NCBI GenBank assembly: GCA_002110485.1
Contig: MOWL01000005.1
Span: forward strand, 124,001 to 188,000
Length of the DNA stretch: 64,000 bases
Source of the DNA: Emergomyces orientalis
Lineage: Eukaryota; Ascomycota; Eurotiomycetes; Onygenales; Ajellomycetaceae
Direction of reading: 5' to 3'
The notes beneath the pieces are model-generated. The model was not told the DNA's origin. It was given only the letters and a program-made list of their open reading frames with translations, and did no database searches. This document shows, one piece after another, positions 31,204 to 43,110 of this stretch (positions are counted from its first letter, which is position 1; each line of letters opens with the position of its first letter). The translations under genes were made by a program, and so were the position numbers.

Positions 31204-34200
31204 ATGAGGTAAGTAAACTCCCAATTGACCCCAACCCCCAATTTACCCCAGCGACATACCCAAACCAAAACCTAAACCCAAACAAACTCATCCTTCCCCC
31301 AGATTCGGCCACCAACTCCGCACCTCCCTCATAAAAGAATACTACTGGCACTATATAGCCTACGACGACCTCAAAGCTGCCCTGAAAACCCCCTTCGAAT
31401 CAACCCCTACTTCTACTACTACTATTCCCGCCACCACCACCGCCGCCGCCGCCACCGCTCAGGAAACCCAACCCTCAAAACCGAAACGCAAGCCATGGAC
31501 AGAAGAGGACGAGAGGCGCTTCGTCGCCCTGCTAGAGAGCGAGCTGGATAAAGTGTTTACGTTCCAGAAGCTGAAGAGCGATGAGATTGTAGCGAGGATT
31601 GTGCAGAGTGAGAGGGAGGTTAATGGCGTTGTTTCCATGATGCAGTCTGCTTCTGCTGCTGCTGCTGGCACTCCTGTGGTAAGGAGGGAGTCGCAGATTG
31701 GTAATGGGGTTGAAGCTGGTGGTGGTGGTGCTGGCGGTGCTATTGGTATTGGTGGTGGGAAGGGCCCGACGGATGAGGATTTCTTGATGCTGGAGGAGGA
31801 TTTGAGTGATATTATTGCCGACGTGCATGATTTGGCCAAGTATGTACAGTTGAATTATACGGGGTTCCAGAAGATTATTAAGAAGCATGATGTGAGTTTC
31901 TTTTCTCTCTTTTTGCGTCCTTCACTGCTCTGGGAATATTTTCCTGTTCCCTCTTTTCTATTTTTTTATTTTTTTTAACAACAAAATGGTTGACATGTTT
32001 TGGGGGTAGAAACAAACCCAATGGCACCTGAAACCTGTGTTCGCAACCCGGTTAAAAGCGAAGCCGTTTTTCAGAGACAATTACGATGCGTTCGTGGTAA
32101 AGTTGTCCAAGTTGTATGATTTGGTTAGGAACAAGGGCTCTCCTGTCACTGGGGACAGTTCCGCAGGCGGTTCGCAGCAGAATTTCGTCCGGGAGACGAC
32201 TAAGTATTGGGTGCATCCAGATAATATCACGGAGCTTAAACTTATTATACTGAAGGTCTGTTAGCCTTTTCAAGAGCAACCTTTTGTTCAATTTTTCATT
32301 TCTGTGTGTGTGTGTGTGTGTGTATGTCATCTAACAAGGTTGTAGCATCTCCCCGTTTTGGTATTTAATCCCAGAAAAGAATTCGACGAACAAGATTCTG
32401 CCATTTCGTCCATCTACTACGATAATCCCAAGACTTGGGAGCTGTATACGGGACGCCTGAAGAAGACTGAAGGTGCTGAAGCTATCCGACTACGATGGTA
32501 TGGCGGGATGGAAAATGATCAGATTTTCGTGGAGAGGAAAACACATCGTGAGGATTGGACGGGGGAGAAGTCGGTCAAGGCGCGGTTCCCGATTAAGGAG
32601 AAGTATGTAAATGCGTTTATGTCCGGGGATATGACTGTTGAGAGTGTTTTTGAAAAGGCCAGGAAGGATGGGAAGAAGAGCGAGCAGCAAATCGCCGATT
32701 GGGAACAGCTCGCGCGTGAGGTACAATATCGTGTAATTACGAGGAAGCTCGAGCCGGTTACGAGATCCTTTTATCACCGGACGGCATTTCAGCTTCCCGG
32801 GGATGCAAGAGTGCGGATATCTTTGGATACTGAGTTGACCCTGATCCGTGAAGATAATATGGATGGCCGCAGGCGGTCTGGTGGCAATTGGCGACGGATG
32901 GATATCGGGATCGACTACCCCTTTCGACAATTACCAGCGCAGGATGTCGAAAGGTTTCCCTATGCTATTCTGGAAGTGAAGCTACAGACACAGGCGGGAC
33001 AGGCCCCTCCACATTGGATCCGGGAGTTGATCTCCAGTCATCTAGTGGAAGCCGTCCCCAAATTCAGCAAGTTTATTCATGGAACTGCAAATCTATTCCC
33101 AGATCATATCAACCTGCTCCCCTTCTGGATGCCGCAGATGGACATCGATATCCGAAAACCCATCACCCGCGGTTTTGGTATCGAGCGACCGGTCCAAACT
33201 AGCCAATCGACCAGCGAGAATTTGCTTGACGACGATGATGATGACGATGAGTCCGACGAAGATGGTGATGGCGACAATGAATCCGCACAGCGCAACGGCG
33301 GCCACCCATCCTCCTCATCCCTTCACGAAACCAACGGCATAATTTTCCAATCCCACCAACCCCATCGCCAAGGCGAAGGCGGCGACGACGACGACGACGA
33401 CGACTACGACCCTTCCCAAGACCCCAATATCCCCGAAGCGACCGGTAACGCCCTCGATATCGAAGAGCGCATCGCAGCCCAACGAAGGCTCATTGATATT
33501 GGCGGCGATGACTACCCACTTTACGACTCCGAAGACGAGTCAAGCGGCCAGGACGATCTTGAGGAAGCGAGGAGGATTGGTGGCTGGAGGTATCGGGTTA
33601 AATTAGCGAATCACTATGTGCGCGCTGCGGGCAGGTCTGCCCTGAATGCTGTGAAATTTGTAGCGCCCATGCCGAGACCGACGGCTATGCCAGTCAATAA
33701 TAGTGTTGGTGGGGTGGGGAGGTTCATACCGCCAGATCAAATGCAGATTAAGCGGTTCAAGGCGCCCAAGGGGAAGCGTACGTTTTCTTATCATTTTTCA
33801 TTACACCCGATTCTCTTTCTCCCTTTCGTAATTTTATATTATCTATATGTATGCTTCTCTCAACTAACCCAATTATCCCACAGGAATCCACGTCCCCGTC
33901 CGCGTCGAACCAAAAGTCTACTTCGCCGCTGAACGCACCTTCCTCTCCTGGCTCGAATTCTCCATCATCCTCGGCTCCATCGCCGCTGCGCTGCTCAATT
34001 TCGGCCACGACACCGTCACCTTAGCGTCATCGTGGGCGTTTACGATCCTCGCCTGCTTATCGCTTGTGTATAGCTTACTGCTGTATATGTGGCGGGTCGA
34101 TAAGATTCGCAAGCGGAGGGATGTGAAGCATGTTTATCATGAGAAGTGGGGGCCGACAGTGCTTTGTGTGGGTTTGGTTGTGGCTGTTTGTGTTAATTTT

Positions 34201-34230
34201 GGATTGAGGGTTAGGGAGGGGGCGTTGTGA
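31204..34230 (+). CDS. VTC4: Vacuolar transporter chaperone 4, polyphosphate polymerase
   Basis: Five exons (31204-31208, 31303-31891, 32010-32255, 32346-33777, 33884-34230) give 872 residues. The first exon is only five bases, ATG AG, and splices to produce MRFGHQLRTSLI, the canonical SPX start. SPX domain (inositol-pyrophosphate sensor) about 1-210; polyphosphate polymerase tunnel domain about 285-570, with the IRLRWYGG Arg pair (328, 330), VERKTHREDWTGEKS with Lys345, SFYHRTAFQLPGDARVRIS and AILEVKLQ; and a C-terminal VTC1-like three-helix membrane domain (TFLSWLEFSIILGS onward). The complete set of polymerase residues marks VTC4, not the non-catalytic VTC2/3. It makes polyphosphate from ATP and moves it into the vacuole. 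An Asp-rich linker (about 575-640) between the catalytic and membrane parts is longer than in yeast. Upstream CACGTG boxes fit phosphate control. Confidence 0.95.
32303..32322. repeat. (TG)n microsatellite in VTC4 intron
   Basis: Ten TG units lie in the third VTC4 intron, just before its branch and acceptor region. Confidence 0.9.
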
Positions 34231-34980
34231 GGTGTGGTAGCTGTTGTCGCTATTGAAAATTGGTGTTGAGGGAAAAGGGGAGGGGGAAAATAATATATTA
34301 GGACAATATGGGCTATGTATCTGAAGTTTTTTTTTTTAGGTTTCTTCATGACTGGAGAGAGGGTGGGAGGATTTTCTGGCTTGATGATGGAACGCCCCCC
34401 CTCTCTCCCTTCTCTTTCGGCTTTTTCTTTTCTATCCTTTGCTTTTTGGGATTCTCATTTTGGTCTGATATGTAACCATATTTTACTGTTATATACCTCT
34501 TATCTATGAAAGCGCATTTATGCATCCAATGCATGTACGAAAGAAACTTTGGCGAAATAGTATATAGGATATTGAGGAATAGGAAACGCAACTACGGCAT
34601 TTATGACGAATGATGAAATACTTTTTTTTCCCTGCAAAAAGTCTTCTGGGTCAAGCAATAAGCCTGGCATGCAAAAAAAAAAAATTTGGGGGGGGGGGGG
34701 AAGTGGTCAGGAAATTGGTACATAGGGCAGCTACTGACCAGATTGAATGCCATACATTCAAAACGAACAAACCAACCTAAGGTAATTAATTTCATTGAAT
34801 CGAAAAATAATACCCCAGTGAAATTTGATATCTGCCCTAGAATAATGAAAATGGAAGAAAATAGTCATCTTCACAATATATAAAGAAATAGAAAATAAAC
34901 TGTATAGAACGACATGATCAAGAGGAGCAAAAGTAAAATAATGGGAAATAAACACCTCGATGCTTTTTACTCTTCCGCCC
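34231..34980. other. Convergent 3' intergenic region
   Basis: AT-rich DNA between the convergent VTC4 and OST1 genes. A12 then TTT then G13 at 34673-34700 is a strong homopolymer pair where sequence errors are likely. No gene is seen. Confidence 0.7.
34673..34700. repeat. Adjacent poly-A and poly-G runs
   Basis: A12, TTT, then G13. Long G runs are rare here and prone to miscounting in sequencing. Confidence 0.9.
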
Positions 34981-36695
34981 CTATCGCTTCTTAATGCTGA
35001 CGTCTAAATTACCCACTAACCACACAGTCACAAACACGCTGAACAGCCCTGCCGCCATCGTCAGCGGCTTACGGAGTATTGCGAGTGCGGGATAGTTGTA
35101 TGTCACCTGTCAGAGTGGGGTGGCTGGTTAGCAAGTCTGGTTCAATAGCACATCGAAACTGGGGTTAAAGAAACGGGAAACTGATTTGTCCATACAATAA
35201 TGTGTCCCTCCCTCGCCTCATCCGCCACATTCGTCGTTTGCAGCGTCAACACTGTCCTCCCCACCGTATCCATAAACGTCTTCTGCAACCCAATCTCCGA
35301 CTCAACCATATACGGCATCCCAACCCCATCGACCAGCTCATACTTCACATCCCGCGCACCCTCGGGGAGAATCACCCGCAGCGTGAAATTCTCATACTGC
35401 ACACCTTCGGGCATCTTCGGGCCCTCCAGGAACGGTACTTTGAGTACATACGACTCCCCGCCAACCTTGCGCAGGAACGGAGACAACGCATTGTTCCAGC
35501 CAATTCGGAAGCTGTACTTCCACCCGCCAAATACTGGGTAACGCGGTTTGAGTTCCAACAAGGCCTCGCGCTTGTTCAGACCAGGGCGGAAACGGCTTGT
35601 CGAGACGTTGCCGATGTCATCGATGAAATACGCATCGACGGAGCCTGGGCGCAATGTGACGCGCAGATCGCTCATGGCGGATGTGGGTAGGTTCTGGTAG
35701 GATCTCTTCGCCCAGCCGACGCGGGAAAAGTGTTTGGAGAGCTTTGCACCGTTGTTGCGGAGCCAGAAGCGCTCCTCCGTTGCGAGATTGCCGCCCCAAT
35801 GCGAGACCTCAATATCACGCTCGAGGAGGGAGCAGGTTATGACTGGCTTGGTGAATTCATAGCGGACCGTTATGATGGGTCCCGTGGTGCCGGGTGCTAC
35901 TTTGGAAGTCTGGTACGGCCCATAGGTGTAGGTGCTGCCTTGTCGTTCCGGGTCGGCGCCGGATTTCAAATCTGAGGTCTCTGTGTAATCTGGTACGTCG
36001 GAACTGGGGAATTTGATCTTTGTCTTTTGGTTCTCGGTTGTGTAGGGGGAGGGGGCGTAGGCGGGAAAAGAGTAGGTGAGGTATTGTTTGGATTCTTGAT
36101 CGATGGTCGCCGGAATCGGGTCGAGCGATTGGAGGATATAGTAGGATATGCTTAGGGTGATTTGAAAGGAGGGCTTCAGCACCTTTGGAAAATGGATGAC
36201 GAAGTATTGATTCGGACTGTAAGTGTATTTATGTTAGATTGCAGCTTCTGGTTAAGTGTTTCTGTAGATAGAGTATACAGCGCAGTGGATCGTTTAGTAG
36301 TAGTAGTAGTAGTAGTAATTGCAAACCAACCTCGCCTCCAACAGCTCCGTAGACTCCACCTCAAACTTGCGACTCGATGGCGCATTCTTATCCCGAACTT
36401 CCAGTCCTCCCACTTTATCAATCAAATCCGATGAGAAGGGGAGGAAGTACCGCTCCTGCGGCTCCTTGTCGGTGTTCTCGACCACGACATTGACAGTTTC
36501 CCGCACGTAACCCTTTTCAAGATTTATATTTCTGAGTAGATTGGTGTTTTTGAACACTTTGGGAGGGCTGAAATCGATGGGTAATACAAGTCGCGATGAA
36601 GCATATGTGGTGTTATTGGCCGCCAAAGCATAAACGCCAGAGATAGAGGGAGTGAACAAGCCGCAGAGAACAGCTGCGGCAGATAAGAGCCTCAT
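34981..36695 (-). CDS. OST1: Oligosaccharyltransferase subunit OST1 (ribophorin I)
   Basis: Three exons (36695-36331, 36216-35196, 35106-34981) give 503 residues. It is an essential subunit of the ER oligosaccharyltransferase, which transfers the lipid-linked glycan to Asn in N-X-S/T. The signal peptide is MRLLSAAAVLCGLFTPSISG. The lumenal ribophorin I domain shows NTNLLRNINLEKGYVRETVN, YFLPFSSDLI, then NQYFVIHFPKVLKPS across the first intron, YGPYQTSKVAPG, and EVSHWGGNLATEERFWLRNNGAKLSKHFSR split as EVSHWGGNL plus FWLRNNGA. YPVFGGWKYSFRIGWN and FLEGP follow. The third exon supplies the single C-terminal membrane helix and a short basic tail (SIKKR). The start is the ATG beginning the signal peptide; an in-frame ATG 26 codons upstream would bury it. 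The first intron carries a (TAG)n tract. It is convergent with VTC4. Confidence 0.94.
36295..36317. repeat. (TAG)n microsatellite in OST1 intron
   Basis: About seven TAG units lie near the 5' splice site of the first OST1 intron. Confidence 0.9.
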
Positions 36696-37140
36696 AGTGG
36701 CAGAGCTTGCTACCAACGGACCAATTCGCGGTCCCGGACACTGTAGATATCGCAGTGAAAGCTGGCGCAACAAAAAAAGGGACTGTTGGAGCCGGTGATG
36801 ATGTCGTTGGCGGCGGATGGTTTATGTGTCCGTCTAGAGCTACTACGGCAGGTGAAGCGGCCACAAACGCAGTGAACAACAAACCATCATAAATCACAGA
36901 TAGCTTGAAAATAGTACGATGCAATGAATACTATAGTCATTTTATAAATCATTTCTTACCAAAACAGTAAAATGAAACTTTCAATTTTGTGTGAAGAGTA
37001 ATAAATAACAGGCAGACGGCCTACAGGTGGATCCTTATACCTTATACTGGTAGATTACCTGGCAATTTCATATAAAGGAAGACAAACGCAAAGTGGTCAA
37101 TATTAAGGAGAGTACACAAAGCTTCAGAACCCCACCCCCT
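36696..37140. other. OST1 upstream region, no gene
   Basis: A short intergenic stretch between the tandem minus-strand genes OST1 and the SET/MYND gene. Open frames here overlap the OST1 leader and show no support. Confidence 0.6.
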
Positions 37141-38969
37141 TCAATATCTCCTCCTCGATGGTTGAAATATACAACTTAAGGAATCCCGCTGCAGCTGGAG
37201 AGGGAATTGAATATGGTTATCAAATTTGTCCCATTTGACAACGAACAATCCTTGCAAATCGGGATCCTTGAGCAGCCTGCAATCAGCCTTGTGGCCTTTC
37301 TCCTTCCAGCCAGCTACTTGACAGGCCTTAATCACACCTATTATTAGCATGCAAGTCAATAGAAGGACGGGTAATATTTCAATGGCAACCTTACCGTGCC
37401 GCAATACCAGAAAGACAAACATCTGCTACAACGTTGCAGAGAAGTTCCCTTCTTACCGCACCCGTGACAGGTTCTGATACCATCGAGCTCGATTGAGAAC
37501 TGTTGGACCTTGTCATTCAACGCCAGCAGCTTAGACAGTGACAGTGGAAATATCTAGGTGAAGTCACGTTAGGTTAACGAAAATTTATCAAGCGGTTTTA
37601 TATAGATAAATTATTATAGTACCTTGATCAGCCCGGGGTCCTCATGGCGGATACCAGGCTCACCATACATAAATGCGTGTCGTTCCGCGTAGATAATTGC
37701 GACTGTATACCCCTTTTGAACCTGTGCAGGTGCCAACTCACTGCCTCGGCCGTCGGTATAGAAGGATAGTGGAATTTTAGTCCCGTTAACATCCTCGATC
37801 TCCATCTCCAGGCGAAGCAGCGAAATGAATTCCACAATCTCACCCAAAAAGCACCAATGGCGTCGCGGTCGGTATTTGAACATGTCGGTGCTCTCATAGA
37901 AGTCAAAATCGACATCATTCTCGTCTGGAAGGTCATTGAACGCGGGGAAAGTCGCGCGGTTCCGAAGATCTGCCAGTTGTCCCGGATTTTTTTGTTTCTC
38001 CCTCTTCCAAAGCCAATCCTCGAAGTCGTTCGGTTCAAGCCCGTTTGGGGTTTCATCCACCGTTGTCTTCCACTTATTTGAAATTCCATATAGTTTGTAC
38101 GTCGAAGGGTCGCGTGCTAGAATTCCGTGCTCGATCGCCAGCTTGCTGTCGCTGCCAATGGTCGTTTCCCATACAGATACGGCCCTCTCCGAGAAGACGC
38201 GTCCTCTTGCCAAGTCACCATTTGCGATAGCGATCCATGCGGAATGGACAAAGGCCTGCGCGAAACCGACGTCACTCCGCCCTTGCTCGTTATAGAGGCG
38301 CACCTGTTGATCAAAGTAGCGGAGGGTCCGGAGCGGCGATGATAAAATTCCCTCTGGGCCGAGTTGGTTGATGAGACTGTCCAAGCGGCGAATTTCATCC
38401 AATCTCCTATCACTTTCCTCGCTTTGCTCTAGCGGTAAGGAACATAGGCCGCAGCAACATTCAAAGCCAAATCCTGTCTGAAGAGCCTGGCTTCTAGCCG
38501 TGCGGTTTTGGTGGACGCCTAGATAGTATATCGTGATCTCGTCCCCTATTTCAATATCTATCAAAGCATGGACTGTGTGTCTCTTGATGTTTTCGTTCCA
38601 ATTCTTTTGCGCGTTGTTATCACAGGCGTGGTTGATGCGGCATGCTTCTAGGAAGATAGCCCGTTTATCTCCCTCAATTTCAGCAGGTAGGGAGTTTGTT
38701 CGAACGATCCCGTGATACTGCTCAGCATTATCCTTATATGGGTGAATGTTGTGCATAGATAGGAAGGTTTGCCGCTGATATTCGCTCAGGGTAGCGACTT
38801 GCTGAGAAATGGATAGCTGTACCCGTTCACTGTTCATTTCGTCGAGAGAGATTGTGATGACAGGCTTCTCGGAAAGAATTCGCGTGCCTTTGGGGATCTT
38901 TTCGAGAGCAACGAGGCCCTTTCCTTTCCCCGGCACATTTTGCAAGGCGTACATGGAATTGCCCATCAT
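37141..38969 (-). CDS. SET-domain protein with C-terminal MYND zinc finger
   Basis: Three exons (38969-37623, 37553-37395, 37326-37141) give 563 residues. The SET domain is N-terminal: GKGKGLVALEKIPKGTRI, FLEACRINHACDNNAQ (the NHSC motif, here NHAC) and GDEITIYYLG, with the post-SET cysteines in FECCCGLC. A helical TPR-like middle follows. The C-terminus, in exons 2 and 3, is a MYND finger: CHGCGKKGTSLQRCSRC, WYCGTACQ across the third junction, then GWKEKGHKADC. In animal SMYD proteins the MYND finger is inserted within SET; here it follows. The fold predicts S-adenosylmethionine-dependent lysine methylation, but the substrate is unknown. Both metal-binding and SET core motifs look intact. 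The start at the first of two adjacent ATGs is provisional; an upstream exon could not be joined in phase. Confidence 0.85.
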
Positions 38970-39696
38970 GACCTGTATTTCTATGTTTCTCGCTCCTCTC
39001 AGGTTTCCACTGTTCTCATTTGCGATAAAATTTGCCTTAATGAACTCATAAAAAGTTCTGTCCCGTCCTGGTTGTAGTTAACCATAATATTGACAGATAT
39101 TTACTTACAAGGCTGAGGCAGCAGCCTGAACAATGGGATTCTTTGTCATGGCAGTGTGCAGACCAGGCCAACCAGTGGAAGTCCTCAAATGCCGTGTCAT
39201 GCTGCCCATTGTGTTGATCTCCAATCAACCCTGATTACAGTTAATGGAGACATGACAAAACTTCATTCGCTTTGCAGAAACTCACAGTGCCATTATCTAC
39301 ACCTGTAAGACACTGTTTCCAACAATATCGGCTATTGTTAAGACTATTTGAAGGAATGTGTTTGAATTTACTCATGCAAGTGCCAAAGGGTGGTTGGATG
39401 TAACAGCAATTTATTTAAAACTATGGATTAGCTACTAGTAACTACTAGTTAACTACTAGTTACTATCTAATCAGTAGTTAACTTAGTTTCTGAATTATTT
39501 AGCTTTGAACCATAACTTCAACGCTCCAACTCTGAATCAGGTAGAGCAAAACGTCGCGAGAGGGTAACAACAACAACATTTCTAAATATATTTCATGAGC
39601 TACAAAACCTCAGTCGGATAGCAAGATTGTTTTTGAGAGACCATCTGGGTTATTCCCATTCATGTAGCCAAGGGGATCTTTTAGGGCTGCTTCAAC
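38970..39696. other. Divergent intergenic region
   Basis: Between the SET/MYND gene and the pseudouridine enzyme gene. It contains a TA-rich stretch at about 39425-39482 built of ACTAGTAACTACTAG-type inverted and direct repeats. A minus-strand 60-codon frame near 39046-39228 was considered as a 5' exon of the SET gene and rejected. Confidence 0.6.
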
Positions 39697-42561
39697 ATGC
39701 CTGCGCTACGGACTGCCTCTCCTCTGTGGAGATGGCCTAATCCAAGGCTGAGACTCCTAACACAGCTAATATATAGATCGTTTCATGTACAGAAACAATT
39801 TAGGGAAGCAAACAAATTTCTGAAGGTTTCAGAAGAAGTACAAGATGCTGTGGCTTCCTTAAAGCCTGTTGTAGCATTGGAAACCACCATTTACACGCAT
39901 GGTGAGCCACGTGTTAAACCTCTTGACTGCTCTTACAGTTTAACTAAAACCATCGCTAGGGTTCCCATACCCAGAGAATGTCGCTCTAGCATCGCGTCTG
40001 GAGTCGATTGTGCGACAGGGAGGTGCTGTTCCCGCTACTGTAGGTGTCCTTAACGGCGTTGCTCGGGTGGGAATGGCACCTGATGAGCTCGCTGAGCTTG
40101 CATCTTCATCCGAGACCCAAAACGTTTTGAAGGTCTCCCGTAGAGACCTAGGATATATCTGTGGCCTGGTAAACCTCAAATATCTCCTAACTGCAACATG
40201 CCACGATCACTAACCGTTTACTAGGGCCTGAGCGGGAAGAAAATGAATGGTGGCACTACAATTGCTGGTACCATGGTGCTGGCTCATCTTGCCGGGATCA
40301 AAGTCTTTGCTACCGGTGGCCTGGGTGCGTTGATTCATGTTGCTAGCAAGTTCTGTATGATTACAAGCTCTAACGTCTAACAGGGGGTGTACACCGTGGC
40401 GGGGAAGACTCTTTAGATATATCTGGTGAGACTTGCAAATTGCCATTTGTTTGAACATTCCATATACTAACACATATGCAGCCGACCTGACTGAGCTTGG
40501 GCGAACGCCTGTTGCGCTTATCAGCTCCGGTTGTAAAAGCTTTTTAGATATCCGGCGGACGCTTGAATACCTCGAGACCGAGGGAGTTCTCGTTGGGGCC
40601 TTTGCAGATGGCCGTGAGGGAAGCGTAGATTTCCCTGCCTTTTACACTCGGAATAGTGGAATAAAAGCACCGAAAGTCATCTACGATGAAGCAGAAGCTG
40701 CTGCCATCATATGTAAGTTTACCGGTTGTGTATAGCCTTACTTCCCTGCTAGTGATATTCCTACTGCATCTCCTTGGCCACTAGAGTCGAAAATTATATG
40801 GGGTTCCTAACACACTCCTAGATGCACAATCGCGTTTGAACATATCCTCGGGATTGGTTTTCGCCAATCCAGTCCCAGAGAAATTTTCATTCCCGAAACA
40901 GGAGATGGATGATATAATTGAACAAGCCCTGGAACTCTCTGAACTTGAAGGTATCCATGGCAGCGACAATACCCCTTTTGTTCTAGCTAAAATTAAAGAG
41001 TTGAGTGGTGGGAAAAGCGTGGTGGCAAACACAGCGCTCGTTGAACGCAATGTGGAGCGCGGAACCAAAGTTGCAGTGGAGCTTGCCAAATTGGAAACGA
41101 GGCGTCCTGCAGAAGGGAATCGGTGAGCTAATTTTGTAGCTAATTTTGATTGGAGGCGCTGGCTGATTTGGGGATATTATTTTGCTATGTAGACACATGC
41201 CCCGGTGCTTTGCAACTGCTCCGTTATCGCCAGAACCTCCCTCAACTCAAGACACTATCCAAACCACTGCTCCAATAGCAGCTGATCTCAAACCCACCGT
41301 AAATCATGTGGAGAAGACCAATATATTAGTCGCCGGGTCCCTTGCCATAGACTTTGCATGCGATTATACACCTTTATCAAAGAAAGGTGATGGTATCCCT
41401 GCTCTCCAGACATCGAATCCCTCGATCATAAGACAAAGCCTCGGAGGAGTCGGCCACAATGTAGCCCTAGCTGCAAATTACGTGGGGAGCTCAGTTCTCT
41501 TTTGCAGTGTCGTCGCAGACGACCTCAGTGGCCGGGCAGCGCTCGCTGCTTTGGAAAATTCCAATCCGAATTTCCATTCTCAAGGCATCCAGATACTCAG
41601 CCCAATCTCTGGCGCCCGGACCGCTCAATATGTCTCTGTAAACGACGCAAATAAAGATCTCATGCTCGCAATGGCAGATATGAGCATCTTGGAAACTCCC
41701 GAGCAGTCCCTTGATTTCGATGGCGTCTGGGATCCTCTCATCCAACGTGCACGACCCAACTGGGCCGTCATCGACGCAAATTGGAGCCCAGATGTCCTTG
41801 CAAAATGGATTTCATTGGCTAAATCTCACGGCGCCAAAATCGCATATGAGCCAGTATCGAATGCAAAAGCAACCCGCCTTTTCACACAATCGCTCTCAAA
41901 CTCGAACTCAATCATCCAGCCCTCATCCACAATTCCAAACCACTTCATCGACCTCGCAACCCCCAACCAATACGAGCTGTCAACCATGTATAACATGGCG
42001 CGAGAGTCCGGCCTCTTCGAAACCGCTGAATGGTGGCAAGTCATCAACTCCCTTGACATGCCCAGTAGCGGTTCGCGCGATCGGCTCGTCGCGATCACCA
42101 ACCCTAAGCTTGTAGATGAAGGGGTCCCGCAGCAAAGCATCCAGCTCCTGCCCTTCATCCCTTGCATAATCACCAAACTGGGCCCGCAGGGTGTCTTACT
42201 TACACAAGTTTTGCCACATGGTGATGAGCGGCTTCGTTCTGCGGATTTCGCACGGTATATATTGGGCCGGTCGTATGTAGATGGCAGTAACAGTCATTAT
42301 GGTGGGGTATATATGCGTCTCTTCCCGCCAGCAGAGATCTTGAGGGATACGGATATGGTGAGCGTTAATGGGGCTGGGGATACGTTGCTTGGGGTGATCA
42401 TTGCGGGGCTTGCTAAGGGTGAAGGTAAAGATGATATGGGGTTGAGGAGGTTAGAGGATATTATTCCTGTTGCGCAAAGAGCTAGCATAAAAACGTTGAA
42501 GAGTGCGGATGCGGTGAGCGCGGAGATTTCGGGCCTAGCGGGATCGTTGCGGTGTATATAG
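39697..42561 (+). CDS. Bifunctional pseudouridine-5'-phosphate glycosidase / pseudouridine kinase
   Basis: Seven exons (39697-39901, 39960-40168, 40225-40324, 40384-40425, 40482-40712, 40822-41122, 41193-42561) give 818 residues. The N-terminal half is a PsuG/IndA glycosidase: VVALETTIYTHGFPYPENVA, MNGGTTIAGTMVLAHLAGI, FATGGLGGVHRGGEDSLDIS, SSGCKSFLDI (the Lys fits the Schiff-base nucleophile of E. coli PsuG) and ANTALVERNV. The C-terminal half is a PfkB kinase: ILVAGSLAIDFACDY, GGVGHNVALAANYVG and VNGAGDTLLGVIIAG (anion hole and catalytic Asp). Kinase then glycosidase convert pseudouridine to uracil and ribose 5-phosphate, so the fusion holds both steps of one pathway, as in other eukaryotes. 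The first 35 residues are Arg-rich and lack acids until QFRE, which suggests a mitochondrial presequence. Exon 4 is only 42 bases. Confidence 0.93.
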
Positions 42562-43110
42562 AGCCGTGATCAAATGCCTAATGGTAATAAAAGAGGAATA
42601 ATTGTCTTAGATTATTATACACGTGTATACACAGGGAAACATAGGCATTAAAAAACACAAAGTTTGTGGGAACAATCTAATTTTGGATATTTAATTCCAG
42701 GCAGTGCAGAAAATTATTTCATTATTCATAACCCGTCTCCTGAACGGCACATGCAGCGTCCGAGTTAGCATATTTTCCCATGCACGTAAATCAAAGTACA
42801 CCTGTTCAGAGGAATTTTGAGTGTGCTCACATCATTGCAGGTATTGAGATATTTTGAAGGATGTATGAATAAGGTCATATGGCTTCAGGTCGGGATTTAC
42901 TCTGCGTATTCTGGGGTATCCGGGTCATTGAAAGTGGGGGTGGAGGTCTGATGAACGCTTCCAACATTCCAATCCAAAGTCAAGCTTCGCCAGGGTTGCC
43001 ATCAGTGTCGTCAGCCATTATCCCACGTCCCTTTTTGGGCCTTCAACCGCAATCCAACCGGTGTTTTAACATGCTTTTAAACACCTTCCTGAACAACAGC
43101 ATCATCATCA
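42562..43110. other. Convergent 3' intergenic region
   Basis: No gene is seen between the pseudouridine enzyme and the hydrolase/SnoaL-like gene. A plus-strand frame at 42879-43178 is antisense to the 3' end of the latter and lacks support. Confidence 0.65.

Noticed and set aside
39046..39228. Candidate 5' exon of the SET/MYND gene with a good GTAAGT donor
   Set aside because: None of its three phases joins to the open frame before the SET domain without a stop or frame break.
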